From positions 1-39,197 of the forward strand of contig JAEWBG010000052.1 of assembly GCA_023391335.1 (NCBI GenBank): a DNA stretch of 39,197 nucleotides, read 5' to 3'. This stretch comes from Pseudomonadota bacterium. GTDB taxonomy: Bacteria; Pseudomonadota; Gammaproteobacteria; Steroidobacterales; Steroidobacteraceae. The notes under the pieces were generated by a model. The model was not told the origin of the DNA, ran no database searches, and worked only from the letters and a program-made list of their open reading frames with translations. A program made the translations under genes and the position numbers. Below are positions 15,629 to 23,546 of this stretch, one piece after another (positions within the stretch are counted from its first letter, which is position 1; each line of letters begins with the position of its first letter).

Positions 15629-16117
15629 TCAAGTCGAATAGAACTCGCGCTTGAGCTTCATCTTGAATGGATTCTTTTCGCCAGTTGGTGTAACGCTGAT
15701 GTCGAACACCAAAATTTCCGTCCCGCTGATCGAAACCTCGCCGATGTAGTAGATCGCATCGCCTTCGGAGATGCGCCGCATCTCGATTGGTTTTAGCTGG
15801 CCATTCAAGTTGTAAGCGTCGACTTGTACTGTGCCGTCTACAGGTTTGCGAGGGGCATGATCCGCCTCTTTGTGAAGGATCGTCACGTTGAGCATCACGC
15901 GATTGGTGCTGCGCTGAATGCCATAAAGACGCGCGATTTGCGGGGTCAGGGCGTCGGTGCGGACTGCGTTGTAGTGCACTTCATAGTTGCCGAAGTCCTG
16001 GAACGTCTCGTTGCTGGGCTGCGCCTGCGCGACCGTCTGCGATGGCTTGCCGCAAGCGGCGAGTGCCGCAGCGACCGTCACGAGAATGACCCCTGAAATC
16101 CTTGCGAAATTTTTCAT
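15629..16117 (-). CDS. DUF4426 lipoprotein-like protein
   Basis: A 162-residue exported protein. The signal peptide ends LAAC (19-22), a lipobox with Cys22, so it is probably a lipoprotein. The body fits DUF4426: FQDFGNYEVHYNAVRTDALTPQIARLYGIQRSTNRVMLNVTILHK (about 40-84), then VDGTVQVDAYNLNGQLKPIEMRRISEGDAIYYIGEVSISGTEILVFDISVTP. This beta-rich domain has no established function. In Pseudomonas a DUF4426 gene also lies near yggT-proC-yggS-pilT, so its presence supports the synteny. It ends a minus-strand series yggS, proC, yggT, DUF4426. Confidence 0.85.
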   Translation of the reverse strand: MKNFARISGVILVTVAAALAACGKPSQTVAQAQPSNETFQDFGNYEVHYNAVRTDALTPQIARLYGIQRSTNRVMLNVTILHKEADHAPRKPVDGTVQVDAYNLNGQLKPIEMRRISEGDAIYYIGEVSISGTEILVFDISVTPTGEKNPFKMKLKREFYST

Positions 16118-16223
16118 TGGACTCTCCGAAGACGAGCAACGCGTCGACTATAGAGAATCTGCGGCGACGCGGGGTTCGTGGTTTACCGCGGTGGTCGCAG
16201 GGCAGCGATTGGAGTTAGGGCTG

Positions 16224-16787
16224 TTAAAAGAAATATTGATAGGGCCGCAGGAGGTTGTTGATGACCATGTTCAAGGCGATCAACAGGACCATCACGAAGA
16301 ACGCGGACAGATCGATTTGCGCAATCGGCGGAATGATTCGGCGCACCGGCCTCAAGAGCGGTTCGCAAATGCTCGTAAATAGGGCACCGGCCGGGCTATA
16401 GGTGCCGGGGGCAATCCAACTCAGTACGACGTACAGAAACATCGAAAAGATGTAGATCTGCAAAGTCGTCGAGATCACATATAAGAAGACGACCACCACG
16501 AAGTTTCCTGGTGTATGCACGCCCGGGAACGCGCCGAGCAGCCACAGCACCGCGGCCGCTGCTGCTTGGACGATAAACACGGCGACGAAGGAGGCCGTAT
16601 CGATCTTGCCGATCGGGGGCAGGATGCGTCGCAGCGGAATCACCAGTGGGTTAGTGAGACGGATGACAGCTTGCGATAGTTGATTGCGAGAGTCCGCGCG
16701 CACCAGCGGCAACAGCACACGGAGAATGAACACCGTCACCAGTAAGACCTGGAGCAGTGTGCGAACGATGAAGATGATGGCATCCAT
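16224..16787 (-). CDS. yggT: YggT family integral membrane protein
   Basis: A 187-residue inner-membrane protein with two copies of the YggT module. Each copy has a hydrophobic helix, a proline-rich RxIPPI(A/G) turn and a second helix: LVIPLRRILPPIGKIDTASFVAVFIVQ (about 50-76) and EPLLRPVRRIIPPIAQIDLSAFFVMVLLIALNMVI (about 135-169). Length matches E. coli YggT (188). The family is implicated in cell division site placement and osmotic tolerance, with no known enzymatic activity. It is encoded 34 bases downstream of proC, an arrangement conserved across proteobacteria. Confidence 0.93.
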   Translation of the reverse strand: MDAIIFIVRTLLQVLLVTVFILRVLLPLVRADSRNQLSQAVIRLTNPLVIPLRRILPPIGKIDTASFVAVFIVQAAAAAVLWLLGAFPGVHTPGNFVVVVFLYVISTTLQIYIFSMFLYVVLSWIAPGTYSPAGALFTSICEPLLRPVRRIIPPIAQIDLSAFFVMVLLIALNMVINNLLRPYQYFF

Positions 16788-16821
16788 TTAAGGCAGGGCC
16801 TGTATGACTGTCACGAGTCTA

Positions 16822-17643
16822 TCAATGGTTGCCGAACTCTGCGGCCAACTGCGCCGACCTTTCTGCGGCGGCCGTGAGAGCTTCCACGAATAGCTTACGA
16901 ACATCGTGCGATTCCAGATGTTTCAAAGCGGCTTCCGTCGTGCCGCCCTTGGAGGTGACCTGTTGTCGCAGCGTTGCGGGCGACTCGCTGGCCTCTCGCG
17001 CCATCAAACCCGAACCGTACGCGGTCTCCGTCGCGAGCTTGCGACTGATCTCGGCGGACAGTCCCAGTTGCACGCCCGCCTGCTCCATCATTTCGATGAG
17101 CAGGAAGAAGTACGCAGGGCCGCTGCCCGAAATTGCAGTCACCGCGTCCATGTGCGACTCCTCCTCTAGCCACAGGGTCGCGCCCACTGCGCCCAGAATT
17201 TGTTCGGCGACGCGCCGGCCATTCGCATCGACATCCGGCGTGGCGAACAGCCCTGTCATCCCGCAGCCCTGCAATGCAGGGCGATTCGGCATGCAGCGAA
17301 CCACCGGCAATCCCGCAGCCCAGCGTTGAATATCGGATGCACGAATGCCGGCTGCGACCGAAATGATCAGTGGCGAGTTGCTCTTGAGCATCGCCGAGAT
17401 CTGCTGCGTCACCGTGCGCATCTCTTGTGGCTTGACGGCAAGCACTAAAATGTCCGCCGCTTGCGCTGCGTCTGAGTTGTCTCGAGCAGTGCGCACACCG
17501 TACTGACTCTTGAGTAGCTCCAATTGGCTAGGGGCTGGATCCGCAACGACGATTTGATTCGCTTCCCATCCGCGCGCAATGAGGCCGCCGATGAGACTGC
17601 GAGCCATGTTGCCGCCGCCGATGAAAGAGAGGGTGTGGGGCAT
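16822..17643 (-). CDS. proC: Pyrroline-5-carboxylate reductase
   Basis: A 273-residue enzyme that reduces 1-pyrroline-5-carboxylate to proline with NAD(P)H. The Rossmann motif FIGGGNMARSLIGGLIARG opens the protein. VLAVKPQ, ISVAAGI, VVRCMPNRPALQGCGMTGLFA, and the family signature around SGSGPAYFFLLIEMMEQAGVQLGL, then VTSKGGTTEAALKHLE follow, as expected. The ATG at 17643 gives the standard N-terminus MPHTLSFIGGG; a longer frame reaching 17754 runs through repeat element D and adds nothing conserved. There is no clear Shine-Dalgarno sequence, since the bases upstream of the ATG are the repeat arm. It follows yggS and precedes yggT on the same strand. Confidence 0.95.
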   Translation of the reverse strand: MPHTLSFIGGGNMARSLIGGLIARGWEANQIVVADPAPSQLELLKSQYGVRTARDNSDAAQAADILVLAVKPQEMRTVTQQISAMLKSNSPLIISVAAGIRASDIQRWAAGLPVVRCMPNRPALQGCGMTGLFATPDVDANGRRVAEQILGAVGATLWLEEESHMDAVTAISGSGPAYFFLLIEMMEQAGVQLGLSAEISRKLATETAYGSGLMAREASESPATLRQQVTSKGGTTEAALKHLESHDVRKLFVEALTAAAERSAQLAAEFGNH

Positions 17644-17647
17644 ATTC

Positions 17648-17796
17648 CGTGAGGAGGTAAGAAAGTGAGGAAGTGAGCTGGTGTAGCGAGTGTGAATTCT
17701 AGTGCGTAAGTGCTCTGCGACACAGCTTGTAGCTGCACAACTGTTCAGTGCCAAAACGCTGCGCGTTTCACTCCCTTACTTTCTCACTTCCTCACG
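17648..17796. repeat. Tandem-unit inverted repeat D, yggS-proC gap
   Basis: Left arm 17648-17676 and right arm 17768-17796 are complementary at 25 of 29 positions; the four differences are all transitions, so G-U pairs are possible in RNA. The unit is about 8 bases (GTGAGGAA, GTGAGAAA type). The right arm contains the yggS stop codon (17792-17794), and the left arm ends four bases before the proC start codon. Confidence 0.85.
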
Positions 17797-18511
17797 TCGC
17801 TCTTGCCCCAAACACCGCCGTCCCAACCCGCACCCATGTTGCACCCGCTGCAATGGCTGCTTCGAGGTCGCCGGACATACCCATAGATAAGGTGTCGAGC
17901 GCAAAGCCTTTGGCGTTCAGGTCGCGCAGGCACGACGCGAGTTGTTCGAACCAGGCTCGCTGCTGGTCGAAATCATCTGTCGCGGGCGGGATGCACATGA
18001 GTCCGCGGAGTTTCAGGCGGGGGAGGGAGCGGATCTGATTTGCAAGTGTCGCGGCTGCTTGCGGCGGGATTCCGCCTTTGCCTGGCTCCTCATATAAGAG
18101 TATCTGGAGGCAGACGTTGAGCGGGGCAGCGTGATGCGGACGCTGCTCGTTCAAACGAATAGCGATCCGCTCGCGATCGACGGTGTGAACCCAGTGAAAG
18201 TGCTCGGCGACCGCGCGAGTCTTGTTGGATTGCAGCTGGCCGGTGTAGTGCCACGTGAGCGGCAGGTCCGAAAGAGAAGCGATCTTTGTCAGCGCTTCCT
18301 GCAAGTAGTTTTCGCCGAAATCAGTTTGCCCCTGTTGCGCCAAGCACCGCACCGAATCCGCAGAGTGTCCCTTGCTCACTGCAAGAAGATGCACAGCGTT
18401 TGCGTCTCGGCCGTACCGCGTAGCAGCAGCGGCAATCCGTGCTCGCACTTGATTCAGATTGGCTCGAAGTTGCGCTTCAATCATTTTTCGCAGCAAACGT
18501 TGATCGGTCAT
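17792..18511 (-). CDS. yggS: YggS/PROSC family PLP-binding protein
   Basis: A 239-residue PLP-binding protein with a fold-type III barrel, involved in vitamin B6 homeostasis rather than catalysis. The PLP lysine is Lys47 in HLLAVSKGHS. Other signatures are FGENYLQEALTKI, WHYTGQLQSNKTR, the HTVDRERIAIRLNE stretch, LKLRGLMCIPP and LSMGMSGDLEAAIAAGATWVRVGTAVFG. The start could be the ATG at 18511 or, from typical family length, the ATG at 18481; neither has a clear ribosome binding site. The TGA stop lies inside repeat element D. It diverges from pilT, the conserved order yggS|pilT. Confidence 0.93.
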   Translation of the reverse strand: MTDQRLLRKMIEAQLRANLNQVRARIAAAATRYGRDANAVHLLAVSKGHSADSVRCLAQQGQTDFGENYLQEALTKIASLSDLPLTWHYTGQLQSNKTRAVAEHFHWVHTVDRERIAIRLNEQRPHHAAPLNVCLQILLYEEPGKGGIPPQAAATLANQIRSLPRLKLRGLMCIPPATDDFDQQRAWFEQLASCLRDLNAKGFALDTLSMGMSGDLEAAIAAGATWVRVGTAVFGARAT

Positions 18512-18843
18512 CGGTCAATACCGAACCGATGATGTCGGGGAATCGCCCAAGTGACGATCGCTTGGTTCTTGCGCTCGAGGGACTCTCTGATCCAGCAGTG
18601 CCGAATGAGATCTGGGCCGACTCGTTCAGTGCTGAGATTAGGCATGCTTTCCCGCGATCCAGAGGGAAAAGTGCGGACCAGTTAACATATTGGCCTCGAC
18701 ACCGCTCCGCTATACTCCCCTCGCTCGTTCGCGGCGCCCGCGCTCCTGGTCCGCGGACCCTCGCTTTGTTCGCGGCTTCATCGCGAGACACGTCATGCAC
18801 GCGAGCGTCGGACCGTTGAATGGAGCGCGAGTGAGGAAGATTC
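18512..18843. other. Divergent yggS-pilT control region
   Basis: About 330 bases without a gene. A TATACT at 18711-18716 is a good -10 for pilT transcription, but no clean -35 is spaced correctly from it (TTAACA at 18682 is too far, TTGGCC too near). GAGGAAG before 18844 is the pilT ribosome binding site. Two short frames here have no family resemblance. Confidence 0.4.
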
Positions 18844-19884
18844 ATGCCTGTCGATATTGCTCAGCTGCTCGCCTTCGCCGTTAAGAATAACGCGTCCGAC
18901 TTGCACCTCTCGGCCGGGGTACCGCCGATGATTCGCGTCGACGGCGACATGAAGCGCATCAACATGCCTGCACTGACCCACAAGGAAGTGCACAGCATGG
19001 TGTACGACATCATGAACGACAAGCAGCGCAAGGCGTACGAAGAATTCTACGAGACCGACTTCTCCTTCGAAATCCCGAAGCTCGCGCGCTTCCGCGTCAA
19101 CGCGTTCAATCAAAGCCGCGGTGCTGCGGCCGTGTTCCGAACCATTCCGTCGCTGATCATGTCGCTCGACGATTTGAACGCGCCGAAGATTTTCAAAGAC
19201 CTCGCGATGCAACCGCGCGGTCTGGTGTTGGTCACCGGACCGACCGGCTCGGGTAAATCCACGACGTTGGCCGCGATGGTCAACTATGTGAACGACAACA
19301 AGCCCGATCACATCATCACCATCGAAGATCCGATCGAATTCGTCCACGAGAGCAAACGCTCACTGGTGAATCAGCGCGAAGTGCACCGCGATACGTTAGG
19401 CTTCAGCGAAGCACTGCGATCTGCCTTGCGCGAAGATCCGGACGTCGTGCTCGTCGGCGAAATGCGCGACTTGGAAACGATTCGTCTCGCACTCACTGCC
19501 GCCGAAACGGGCCACTTGGTCTTCGGCACTTTGCATACGAGTTCTGCTGCAAAAACGATCGACCGTATCGTCGACGTGTTCCCCTCGGCGGAAAAAGAAA
19601 TGGTGCGCACGATGTTGTCGGAATCGTTGCGCGCCGCGATTTCGCAAACGTTGTTGAAGCGCATCGGCGGCGGCCGCGTCGCGGCGCACGAGATCATGAT
19701 CGGTACGCCCGCGATTCGAAACCTGATCCGCGAGGGCAAGATCGCGCAGATGTATTCGGCCATCCAGACCGGCCAAAAAGACGGTATGCAGACGCTGGAT
19801 CAATGTTTGTCCGAGTTGCTGCAGAAAGGCGTCGTGACTAAGGAAGAGGCGCGATTTAGGGCGCAGAATAAGGACGCGTTCTGA
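18844..19884 (+). CDS. pilT: Type IV pilus retraction ATPase PilT
   Basis: A 346-residue hexameric cytoplasmic ATPase that powers pilus retraction and twitching. The N-terminal PAS-like domain begins with VDIAQLLAFAVKNNASDLHLSAGVPPMIRVDGDMKRI. Walker A is GPTGSGKST (132-140). The Asp box (ITIEDPIEFVH), Walker B (VVLVGEMRDLETIRLAL) and His box (TGHLVFGTLHTSSAAKTIDRI) follow. The retraction motif AIRNLIREGK, a hallmark of true PilT, is intact near residue 286. Length matches P. aeruginosa PilT (344). GAGGAAG precedes the ATG. It is the first of three tandem PilT-like genes. Confidence 0.97.
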   Translation: MPVDIAQLLAFAVKNNASDLHLSAGVPPMIRVDGDMKRINMPALTHKEVHSMVYDIMNDKQRKAYEEFYETDFSFEIPKLARFRVNAFNQSRGAAAVFRTIPSLIMSLDDLNAPKIFKDLAMQPRGLVLVTGPTGSGKSTTLAAMVNYVNDNKPDHIITIEDPIEFVHESKRSLVNQREVHRDTLGFSEALRSALREDPDVVLVGEMRDLETIRLALTAAETGHLVFGTLHTSSAAKTIDRIVDVFPSAEKEMVRTMLSESLRAAISQTLLKRIGGGRVAAHEIMIGTPAIRNLIREGKIAQMYSAIQTGQKDGMQTLDQCLSELLQKGVVTKEEARFRAQNKDAF

Positions 19885-19934
19885 GGCCTGAAGTCGATCA
19901 TGGGCATTCACACTGACAATCGTGATATGTGGCC

Positions 19935-20024
19935 GGAGGCTGGAGACTGGAGGCTGGAGGTAGAGAACGCGCGCTGCGCTTCTTGTTTTGGCCCCCACCC
20001 GCAAGCCCCCAGCCCCCAGCCCGC
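19935..20024. repeat. Tandem-unit inverted repeat E, pilT-pilU gap
   Basis: The left arm (19935-19960) is built of CTGGAGG/CTGGAGA units. The right arm (19992-20024) is built of AGCCCCC units, its approximate inverse, with CGCGCGCTGCGC between. The unit is 7 bases. Pairing is imperfect but obvious. Confidence 0.7.
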
Positions 20025-20051
20025 GTACGGCCGCTAGGCCGGGAGCTAAGA

Positions 20052-21215
20052 ATGGAACGCGAACAAGCAATCAAGCTGATGCAGGATCTGCTGAAGCGTT
20101 TGGTCGAGCGCAAAGGCTCGGACCTCTTCATCACCTCCGGCTTCCCTCCGGCCATCAAAGTGGACGGTGAGATTCGCCCTCAATCCGAGCGCGTTTTGAC
20201 GCCGGAGCAGAGCGCCGTTCTGGTCCGCGCGATCATGAACGACAAGCAGACGAAGGAATTCGATTCCAGCAAGGAATGTAACTTCGCCATTGCGCCGGTG
20301 GGCATCGGACGATTCCGCGTGAGTGCGTTCGTGCAGCAGGGGCTAATCGGCTGCGTGGTGCGAACGATCAACGCGAAGATTCCGACCCTGGAAGAAATGC
20401 AGCTGCCGCCGATTCTCAAAGACATCGTGATGAGCAAGCGCGGCCTCGTCATCGTCGTGGGCGGTACCGGTTCGGGTAAATCGACCTCGCTCGCTGCGAT
20501 GTTGAATTACCGCAATGAGAAAACGCGCGGCCACATCATCACGATCGAGGATCCCGTCGAGTACGTGCACAACCATAAGGGGTGCGTGGTGACGCACCGT
20601 GAAGTGGGTGTCGACACCGAAAGCTGGCACATGGCGTTGAAGAACACACTGCGCCAAGCGCCGGATGTGATCTTGATCGGCGAAATTCGCGATCGCGAGA
20701 CCATGGAGTACGGCATTCAATTCGCGGAAACCGGCCACTTGGTGCTCGCGACGCTGCACGCCAATAGCGCTAACCAAGCGCTGGATCGCATCATCAACTT
20801 CTTCCCCGAAGAGCGCCGCGAGCAGTTGTTGATGGATTTGTCGTTGAACATCCGCTCGATGATTTCGCAACGCTTGATTCCGCGCGAGGCGGGGGCCGGC
20901 CGTATTGCAGCGATGGAGATCATGCTCAATTCACCGCTGATTTCCGACTTGATCTTCAAGGGTGAAGTCGCGCAGATCAAAGAAGTGATGGCGAAGTCGA
21001 ACCGCTTGGGCATGAAGACGTTCGACCAATCGCTGTTCGAACTATACGAGGCAGGCCTCATTTCCTACGAGGACGCACTACGCAACGCAGATTCGAAGAA
21101 CGAGGTCCGTCTGCGCATCAAACTCGAAAGCAAGCGCGAAATGAAGATTGCGGACGAAGCAGGCTCGAGCTTGCGTATCCTGGACGAAGAAGTCGAAGGC
21201 ATCATTGGCAGATAA
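20052..21215 (+). CDS. pilU: Type IV pilus retraction ATPase PilU
   Basis: A 387-residue PilT paralog that assists PilT in forceful retraction. After MEREQAIKLMQDLLKRLVERKGSDLFITSGFPPAIKVDGEI come the PilU-type RGLVIVVGGTGSGKST (Walker A at 137-145), HIITIEDPVEYVHNHKGCVVTHREVGVDTESWHMALKNTLRQAPDVILIGEIRDRETM and AETGHLVLATLHANSANQALDRIINFFPEERREQ. The phrase ALKNTLRQAPDV is diagnostic of PilU. At the PilT AIRNLIRE position it has NSPLISDLIFKGE. The ATG at 20052 is chosen because GGGAG lies just before it; the longer frame back to 19929 translates repeat element E. The tail is slightly longer than Pseudomonas PilU (382). Confidence 0.93.
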   Translation: MEREQAIKLMQDLLKRLVERKGSDLFITSGFPPAIKVDGEIRPQSERVLTPEQSAVLVRAIMNDKQTKEFDSSKECNFAIAPVGIGRFRVSAFVQQGLIGCVVRTINAKIPTLEEMQLPPILKDIVMSKRGLVIVVGGTGSGKSTSLAAMLNYRNEKTRGHIITIEDPVEYVHNHKGCVVTHREVGVDTESWHMALKNTLRQAPDVILIGEIRDRETMEYGIQFAETGHLVLATLHANSANQALDRIINFFPEERREQLLMDLSLNIRSMISQRLIPREAGAGRIAAMEIMLNSPLISDLIFKGEVAQIKEVMAKSNRLGMKTFDQSLFELYEAGLISYEDALRNADSKNEVRLRIKLESKREMKIADEAGSSLRILDEEVEGIIGR

Positions 21216-21217
21216 GG

Positions 21218-21299
21218 GGATGGCGGATAGCGGATAGCGGATAGTCGAGCGCAGCCCGCAAAGCGTTCTTAACTATTCACTATCCGCTATCCGCCATCC
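21218..21299. repeat. Tandem-unit inverted repeat F, pilU to third ATPase gap
   Basis: A 20-base perfect inverted repeat: 21218-21237 (GGATGGCGGATAGCGGATAG) pairs with 21280-21299. The left arm extends with a further CGGATAG copy, so the unit is 7 bases. It begins two bases after the pilU stop. GAGG for the next gene lies just beyond the right arm. Confidence 0.9.
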
Positions 21300-21312
21300 G
21301 CTCGAGGTTCAC

Positions 21313-22431
21313 ATGGGCGCGGATGGCGAAACAGTCGATACCGATTTGAATGGCGGCGAAGACCGTCAGGTCGTTCTCAATACCAAACCGCTGTTCAAGC
21401 TGATGGTGGACAAGCGCGCATCGGACTTGTTCTTCACCTCGTACGCGCCGATCAAGATCAAGATCGAAGGCCAGATCTTTCCGGTCAACAAGCAGATGCT
21501 CACGCCTGAAGTCGTGCGCCAAGCGGCGTATGGATTGATGACGCAAGAGCAAATCGACGCATTCAACGATGAGTTGGAAATCGACTTCGCGATTTCTGAG
21601 CCCGGATTGGGCCGATTCCGTATCAACGTGTTCCATCAGCGCGGTAATCCCGCGATGGTGCTGCGTTATATCACCGCCGACATGCCGCGCTTGGATGACC
21701 TGGGGCTGCCGGAGATTCTCAAAGATTTGATGATGTTGAAGCGCGGGCTGCTCTTGATGGTGGGCGCAACCGGCTCGGGTAAATCCACGACGCTGGCGGC
21801 GATGATCAACTATCGCAACGAGAACTCGTCCGACCACATCATCACGATCGAGGATCCAATCGAGTTCCTACACTCGAACAAGAAGTCGATCATCAATCAG
21901 CGCGAAGTCGGCCTAGACACGAAATCATATGCACGCGCTTTGCGCAGCGCGATGCGTGCTGCGCCGGATGTGCTGCTGATCGGCGAAATCCGCGATCGCG
22001 AAACGATGGAGTCCGCGATCATGTTGGCGGGAACGGGTCACTTGGTGCTCGCGACGTTGCACGCGAACAATGCGGCGGAAACCTTGGACCGCATCATCAA
22101 CATGTTTCCGCGCGATCAGCACACGCAGATTTTCTTGGACTTGTCGCAATACCTACGCGCCATCATCGCGCAGCGTCTGGTACCCGGTAAGAACAAGCGC
22201 CGCGTGGCGGCGGTCGAATTGCTGATCAACACGCCCCACGTGCAGGAGCTGATCAAGAAAGGCGATGTGATCGGCGCGAAGGAAGCGCTGCGCACGAGCA
22301 GCGAAAAAGGCATGCAGCACTTCGATACGGCCCTGTACGAACTCTATCGCGCTGGCCGCATCACGATCGAAGATGCGCTGGCGTATGCCGATTCGCGCAC
22401 CAATCTCGAAGCGAAGATCAACTTTGGTTGA
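21313..22431 (+). CDS. Third PilT/PilU-family ATPase
   Basis: A 372-residue paralog of PilT and PilU. A 20-25 residue acidic N-terminal extension (MGADGETVDTDLNGGEDRQ) precedes the shared PLFKLMVDKRASDLFFTSYAPIKIKIEG start. Walker A is GATGSGKST (151-159). ITIEDPIEFLHSNKKSIINQREVGLDTKSYARALRSAMRAAPDVLLIGEIRDRETM and TGHLVLATLHANNAAETLDRIINMFPRDQH follow. The AIRNLIRE position reads NTPHVQELIKKGD, so it is closer to PilU than to PilT. All catalytic boxes look intact. GAGG precedes the ATG. Its separate role is unknown; it could be a second accessory retraction motor forming mixed stacks with PilT. Confidence 0.9.
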   Translation: MGADGETVDTDLNGGEDRQVVLNTKPLFKLMVDKRASDLFFTSYAPIKIKIEGQIFPVNKQMLTPEVVRQAAYGLMTQEQIDAFNDELEIDFAISEPGLGRFRINVFHQRGNPAMVLRYITADMPRLDDLGLPEILKDLMMLKRGLLLMVGATGSGKSTTLAAMINYRNENSSDHIITIEDPIEFLHSNKKSIINQREVGLDTKSYARALRSAMRAAPDVLLIGEIRDRETMESAIMLAGTGHLVLATLHANNAAETLDRIINMFPRDQHTQIFLDLSQYLRAIIAQRLVPGKNKRRVAAVELLINTPHVQELIKKGDVIGAKEALRTSSEKGMQHFDTALYELYRAGRITIEDALAYADSRTNLEAKINFG

Positions 22432-22440
22432 TCAGACTTG

Positions 22441-22621
22441 GGAGTCGGACGCAACACAAAGAACACATAGATAAACAGAGATCACAAAGATGGAAGGAAC
22501 ATCTAAGCAACGCGAGAGCATGCTGCGGTTCCAGGCCTTGACTCGACCTCGCTCTGCAGCGCTATTTCTGTTTTTGTGTTCTTTGTGTCTGTTTTGTGCG
22601 CTTTGTGTTCCGTCCGATTCC
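22441..22621. repeat. Tandem-unit inverted repeat G, between the third ATPase and pyrK-like genes
   Basis: Outer arms 22441-22461 and 22601-22621 are complementary at 19 of 21 positions. Inside them, ACACAAAGAAC-type words on the left (22453-22490) face TTCTTTGTGTCT-type words on the right (22567-22610). The gap lies between convergent genes and ends four bases before the pyrK-like stop codon. Confidence 0.8.
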
Positions 22622-22625
22622 GCTC

Positions 22626-23510
22626 CTATCCGTTAAACACGGCATAAGCATCGAACACAGGCCCATCCACGCAGACGCGCTTCATCGCCGGGCCATCCTC
22701 AGTTTCGACGCGCACCGCGCAGCCAGCGCAGCCGCCCACAGCGCAGGCCATGAATTCTTCCAGCGAGACCTGACACGGGATCTTGAACCGCTTCGCCACC
22801 AGCGCTGCGGCTTTCAACATCACGGTCGGGCCGCACGCGAACATCTCGACTTCATCCAGCGCCGCTTTGTCCAACGATTCAAGCCACTTCGCGGCGAGGT
22901 CGGTGACATAGCCGTCGTAGCAGCCCGGATAGCCTTGTATGGTCGCCAAGCGACTTGGAACGCCCCATTCCTCGAGCAGCGGCATGCTCGCAATCGTGCC
23001 TTCGGGCAGGCCGGGCACGAGGATCGTCGAGGGGCGGGATCGAAACGGAAACGGGACTTCCGAGCCCATCAATACCAGCGGTTTCCAGTGCACATCGGTG
23101 CGCTCCCGCAGTTGTTCTGCCAAGAAGATCATCGGTGGAATGCCCACGCCACCGCCCACTAGCAAAGTGCGGGGGCGTGCAGGGTGCGGCTCGAACCCTT
23201 TGCCGATCGGGCCAAGCACGCTGATGCGATCGCCGATCTTCTTCTGGGAAAGAAGTTGCAGGCCCTGGCCAACGATCTTGTAGAGCACTTCGACTGATTG
23301 ACGCTCCGGGTTCACTCGCATGATCGACAGCGGGCGGCGCATGGGCAGCATCGGGTCGCACTGCAGATGTACGAACGAACCGGCGACGGCGCTGCGTGAA
23401 CATTTCGGCGCTTTGAGTTTCAGGATGAACTGATTGCCCTCGTAGCTTTCGTGCCCGAGGACTTCGGCATCTTCGAGGAAGATCGATTCGCGGTGTGCGG
23501 GATGGGCCAT
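22626..23510 (-). CDS. Dihydroorotate dehydrogenase electron-transfer subunit-like protein (PyrK family)
   Basis: A 294-residue ferredoxin reductase-type protein. The FAD-binding motif RRPLSI is at 58-63, the NAD-binding loop LLVGGGVGIPPMIFLAEQL at about 116-134, and the FACGPTVML segment at about 224-232. Four cysteines, C256, C261, C264 and C280 (CAVGGCAGC and VCVDGPVF), form the [2Fe-2S] site of PyrK. PyrK normally passes electrons from class 1B dihydroorotate dehydrogenase (PyrD) to NAD+. It is encoded just after pyrB, supporting a pyrimidine role, but no pyrD is in the window, and gammaproteobacteria usually use a quinone-linked enzyme. The partner therefore stays open. Confidence 0.87.
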   Translation of the reverse strand: MAHPAHRESIFLEDAEVLGHESYEGNQFILKLKAPKCSRSAVAGSFVHLQCDPMLPMRRPLSIMRVNPERQSVEVLYKIVGQGLQLLSQKKIGDRISVLGPIGKGFEPHPARPRTLLVGGGVGIPPMIFLAEQLRERTDVHWKPLVLMGSEVPFPFRSRPSTILVPGLPEGTIASMPLLEEWGVPSRLATIQGYPGCYDGYVTDLAAKWLESLDKAALDEVEMFACGPTVMLKAAALVAKRFKIPCQVSLEEFMACAVGGCAGCAVRVETEDGPAMKRVCVDGPVFDAYAVFNG

Positions 23511-23516
23511 GAACCT

Positions 23517-23546
23517 GGTAACTGCTGAAAACGTAACTATTGAAAA
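23517..23546. repeat. Tandem 15-base repeat over the pyrB stop
   Basis: GGTAACTGCTGAAAA (23517-23531) is followed directly by CGTAACTATTGAAAA (23532-23546), identical at 12 of 15 positions. The pyrB stop codon is inside the second unit. It fills the short gap to the pyrK-like gene. It may be a single arm of the same class as the other tandem-unit elements. Confidence 0.5.

Noticed and set aside
19396..20070. Minus-strand frame (224 codons) across the pilT 3' end
   Set aside because: Antisense shadow of pilT and repeat element E; no recognisable domain and no ribosome binding site.
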